DNA of 64,000 bases, from contig NZ_CP101464.1 in NCBI RefSeq assembly GCF_024362365.1, positions 1,302,001 to 1,366,000 on the forward strand, written 5' to 3'. Position 1 is the first letter of the stretch. Each line of letters starts with the position of its first letter. Both the position numbers and the translations under genes were made by a program. Below the pieces are notes generated by a model. It searched no databases, was not told where the DNA came from, and worked only from the letters and a program-made list of their open reading frames with translations. Of the stretch, positions 62,316 through 64,000 are shown piece after piece. Source of the DNA: Janibacter sp. CX7 (lineage in GTDB: Bacteria; Actinomycetota; Actinomycetes; Actinomycetales; Dermatophilaceae).

Positions 62316-63016
62316 GCCTGCGCGTCGCCTCCTACAACCTGCGGGGGCTGCAGGACGACGTCGCGGCGCTCGCGCGCACGGTGCGGGTCATCGACCCCGA
62401 TGTGCTGTGCCTGCAGGAGGTGCCGTGGGTGGGTGCGGTCGACCACCGCATCGCCGACCTCGCGCAACGCTGCGGACTCGTGTGGTCCGGTCGCAGCCAG
62501 CGAGCCGGGCAGACGAGCGTGCTGACCAACCTGCGGACCCAGGTGCTGTCGGTGACCCACCACCGCCTGCCGACCCGCTCGTGGCGCGACCGGCGGGGCG
62601 TCGCGATCACCCGGGTCGCCCCCTTCGGCCGCACCTCGATCGCCGTCGCCAGCGTCCACCTCAGCCTCGACGCCGACGAGCGCCTCGCCCACGCCCGCGC
62701 CATCATGGAGCGGCTCGCGGCGGTGCCCGGGCCGGCGCTGCTCGCCGGCGACCTCAACGAGCAGGAGGACGGCGCGGCGTGGCAGCTCTTCGGGGCGGCG
62801 ATGCGGCCGGTGAGCCCGACGGAGCCGACCTATCCCTCGGCGACGCCCGAGCGTCTGCTCGACGTCATCTTCGCCACGCCCGACGTCGAGGTGCTGCCGC
62901 ACCGGGAGGTGCCGTGGGTGTGGGAGGACCTCAAGGCCGCGACCGACCACCGGCCGGTGTGGGTCGACGTCGAGACCTCGCCGCTGCCGGCGGGCGCCGC
63001 CACGTCGGGGGAGTGA
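62312..63016 (+). CDS. endonuclease/exonuclease/phosphatase family protein
   Basis: This 234-residue metal-dependent phosphoesterase has RVASYNLRGL (Asn), VLCLQEVPW (Glu), a VASVHLSL segment, LLAGDLNEQEDG (Asp/Asn) and a final TDHRPVWVDV with the catalytic Asp-His. No signal peptide is visible, so the substrate (nucleic acid, phosphoinositide or phosphodiester) is open. The GTG start overlaps the ROK stop (GTGA). Confidence 0.9.
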   Translation: MSLRVASYNLRGLQDDVAALARTVRVIDPDVLCLQEVPWVGAVDHRIADLAQRCGLVWSGRSQRAGQTSVLTNLRTQVLSVTHHRLPTRSWRDRRGVAITRVAPFGRTSIAVASVHLSLDADERLAHARAIMERLAAVPGPALLAGDLNEQEDGAAWQLFGAAMRPVSPTEPTYPSATPERLLDVIFATPDVEVLPHREVPWVWEDLKAATDHRPVWVDVETSPLPAGAATSGE

Positions 63017-63022
63017 CGCCGG

Positions 63023-63550
63023 TCAGACCCGGGCGCCGTTCGTCGGGTCGTCGTCGCGACTCTCGGGCTGGCGCAGGACGAGGCAGACGAAGCCCCCGAC
63101 GACCAGGCCGATGGCCACGGCGGTCGCCCAGCCGCCCACGGACGGGCGGGCGACGACGAGCCACACGAGCATCAGCGGGCCGAGGACGAGACCGAGCAGG
63201 GCGCCCCAGAAGAGCCGGTCGGTGCGCGGCGGCAGCGGGGCCGGGGGAGGCGGGGTGAAGCCCTCGCCGTCGTCGGCACTGCCCGGGTCGTCGTCCTGAC
63301 CGAGGAGCGCATCGGCGACCGAGTGGGTCGGGTCGACGCGCCACGGCACCTCGTGCGCGGGCTCGGTGCGGGGCAGGTGGTCGCGCACGTCGCCCGTGCT
63401 CTGCCGTCGAGGTGGGAGCGGACGCGGCGGCTCGTCGGCGCGGTCGTGCTCGGGGGTGTCGGCCAGGGGCAGCTCGTCGTCCCAGCGGGCGACGATCGAC
63501 GCGAAGGCCGCGTCGACGTCCTCCTCGTCTGGATGCTGTCGCTCCACCAT
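63023..63550 (-). CDS. two-helix membrane protein, hypothetical
   Basis: This 175-residue protein has an acidic Pro-rich cytoplasmic region of about 110 residues (DEEDVDAAFASIVARWDDELPL near the start) and two transmembrane helices at the C-terminus (LFWGALLGLVLGPLMLVWLVV and AVAIGLVVGGFVCLVL), with a short charged tail. The family is unrecognised. The start at 63550 is preferred to an upstream in-frame codon because it begins the conserved-looking acidic segment. It converges with the EEP nuclease gene. Confidence 0.7.
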   Translation of the reverse strand: MVERQHPDEEDVDAAFASIVARWDDELPLADTPEHDRADEPPRPLPPRRQSTGDVRDHLPRTEPAHEVPWRVDPTHSVADALLGQDDDPGSADDGEGFTPPPPAPLPPRTDRLFWGALLGLVLGPLMLVWLVVARPSVGGWATAVAIGLVVGGFVCLVLRQPESRDDDPTNGARV

Positions 63551-63658
63551 GCCTGCTCCGTCGGTCCGTCCGCTCGTCCTCGCTCGTGGACAGTCTGGCA
63601 CGCGTCACGGGGGCCGTCGTTACCGTAGAGTTCGCAGCGATCTGGAGGTGATGGAGCA

Positions 63659-64000
63659 GTGCTGTACTGGATTCTCAAGAGGATCGTCATCGGACCCGTG
63701 CTGAGGGTGCTCTTCCGACCATGGGTCGAGGGCCTGGAGCACATCCCCGAGGAGGGGCCGGCGATCCTCGCCAGCAACCACCTCTCCTTCTCCGACTCGA
63801 TCTTCCTGCCCCTGGTCGTCGACCGCCGGGTGACCTTCCTGGCGAAGTCCGACTACTTCACCGGAACGGGCCTCAAGGGCTGGCTGACGGCGGCCTTCTT
63901 CCGTGGGGTCGGGCAGCTGCCGATCGACCGCAGCGGTGGCAAGGCGAGCGAGGCCGCGCTCCGCGCCGGCCTGCGCGTCCTCGAGGGCGGTGACCTGCTC
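63659..64000 (+). CDS. plsC: 1-acyl-sn-glycerol-3-phosphate acyltransferase-like protein, 3' end outside window
   Basis: The first 114 codons are seen. GTG 63659 follows GGAGG by 10 nt. The N-terminal basic/hydrophobic stretch is followed by the acyltransferase motif NHLSFSDSIFLPL (NHxxxxD-type with one residue fewer, about 42-54), FLAKSDYFTG and the GQLPIDRSGGKAS segment. It should acylate lysophosphatidate at the membrane in phospholipid synthesis. Confidence 0.85.
   Translation, partial: MLYWILKRIVIGPVLRVLFRPWVEGLEHIPEEGPAILASNHLSFSDSIFLPLVVDRRVTFLAKSDYFTGTGLKGWLTAAFFRGVGQLPIDRSGGKASEAALRAGLRVLEGGDLL

Overview
The window is high-GC actinobacterial chromosome. Gene content (a bc1-aa3 oxidase set with a diheme cytochrome c, mycothiol-type DinB/maleylpyruvate isomerase, DUF4191 and DUF3043 membrane proteins, AdoK-type adenosine kinase, GlnR-type regulation of glnA, frequent GTG starts and leaderless promoters) suggests a Micrococcales organism, perhaps Intrasporangiaceae such as Janibacter. 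The genus is an inference. No rRNA, tRNA, CRISPR array or transposase was recognised.

Region A (1-12.2 kb) looks accessory. It holds a partial NAD(P)-binding SDR, a small substrate-binding lipoprotein coupled to a CDF-type cation transporter, and an overlapping minus-strand operon of trehalose-6-phosphate synthase plus three glycosyltransferases. Next come a divergent TetR regulator with a double palindromic operator, a broken FAD/Rieske oxidoreductase, an SRPBCC protein, a FUSC-type membrane protein, a decayed thioredoxin-like DF-family gene and a CIRCE-controlled hsp20.

Region B (12.2-64 kb) is backbone. Its gene neighbourhood resembles, from memory, the M. tuberculosis segment running from the plsC-like Rv2182c to glnA1. 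It contains cinA, glnA with a GlnR box, apeB, lipA/lipB, sucB-lpdA, pepA, gcvT, nadA, glycerate kinase, erpA, adoK, aat, ctaCDF, qcrCAB-ctaE, trpD, a DEDD/GIY-YIG nuclease, fadD, SRPBCC proteins, an ArsA-like protein, two ROK kinases and plsC.

Functionally the backbone covers nitrogen assimilation, lipoate and 2-oxoacid dehydrogenase metabolism, peptide turnover, NAD and Fe-S supply, and the whole bc1-aa3 respiratory branch. The cta and qcr genes lie in two blocks separated by an L,D-transpeptidase, a small zincin and an MFS pump.

Three sequence-level signals go beyond gene content. (i) The 7-mer CGAAGGG (either strand) occurs about 60 times by eye, is missing between 6.5 and 12.7 kb, and clusters in one intergenic gap at 55.8-56.0 kb. 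(ii) Two intergenic palindrome types are present: a CCTAGG-centred family in three copies and a 100-bp inverted-repeat element. (iii) There is a run of single-base lesions, nearly all apparent 1-nt losses in G/C-rich contexts, that break five genes. These are either assembly errors or recent gene decay.
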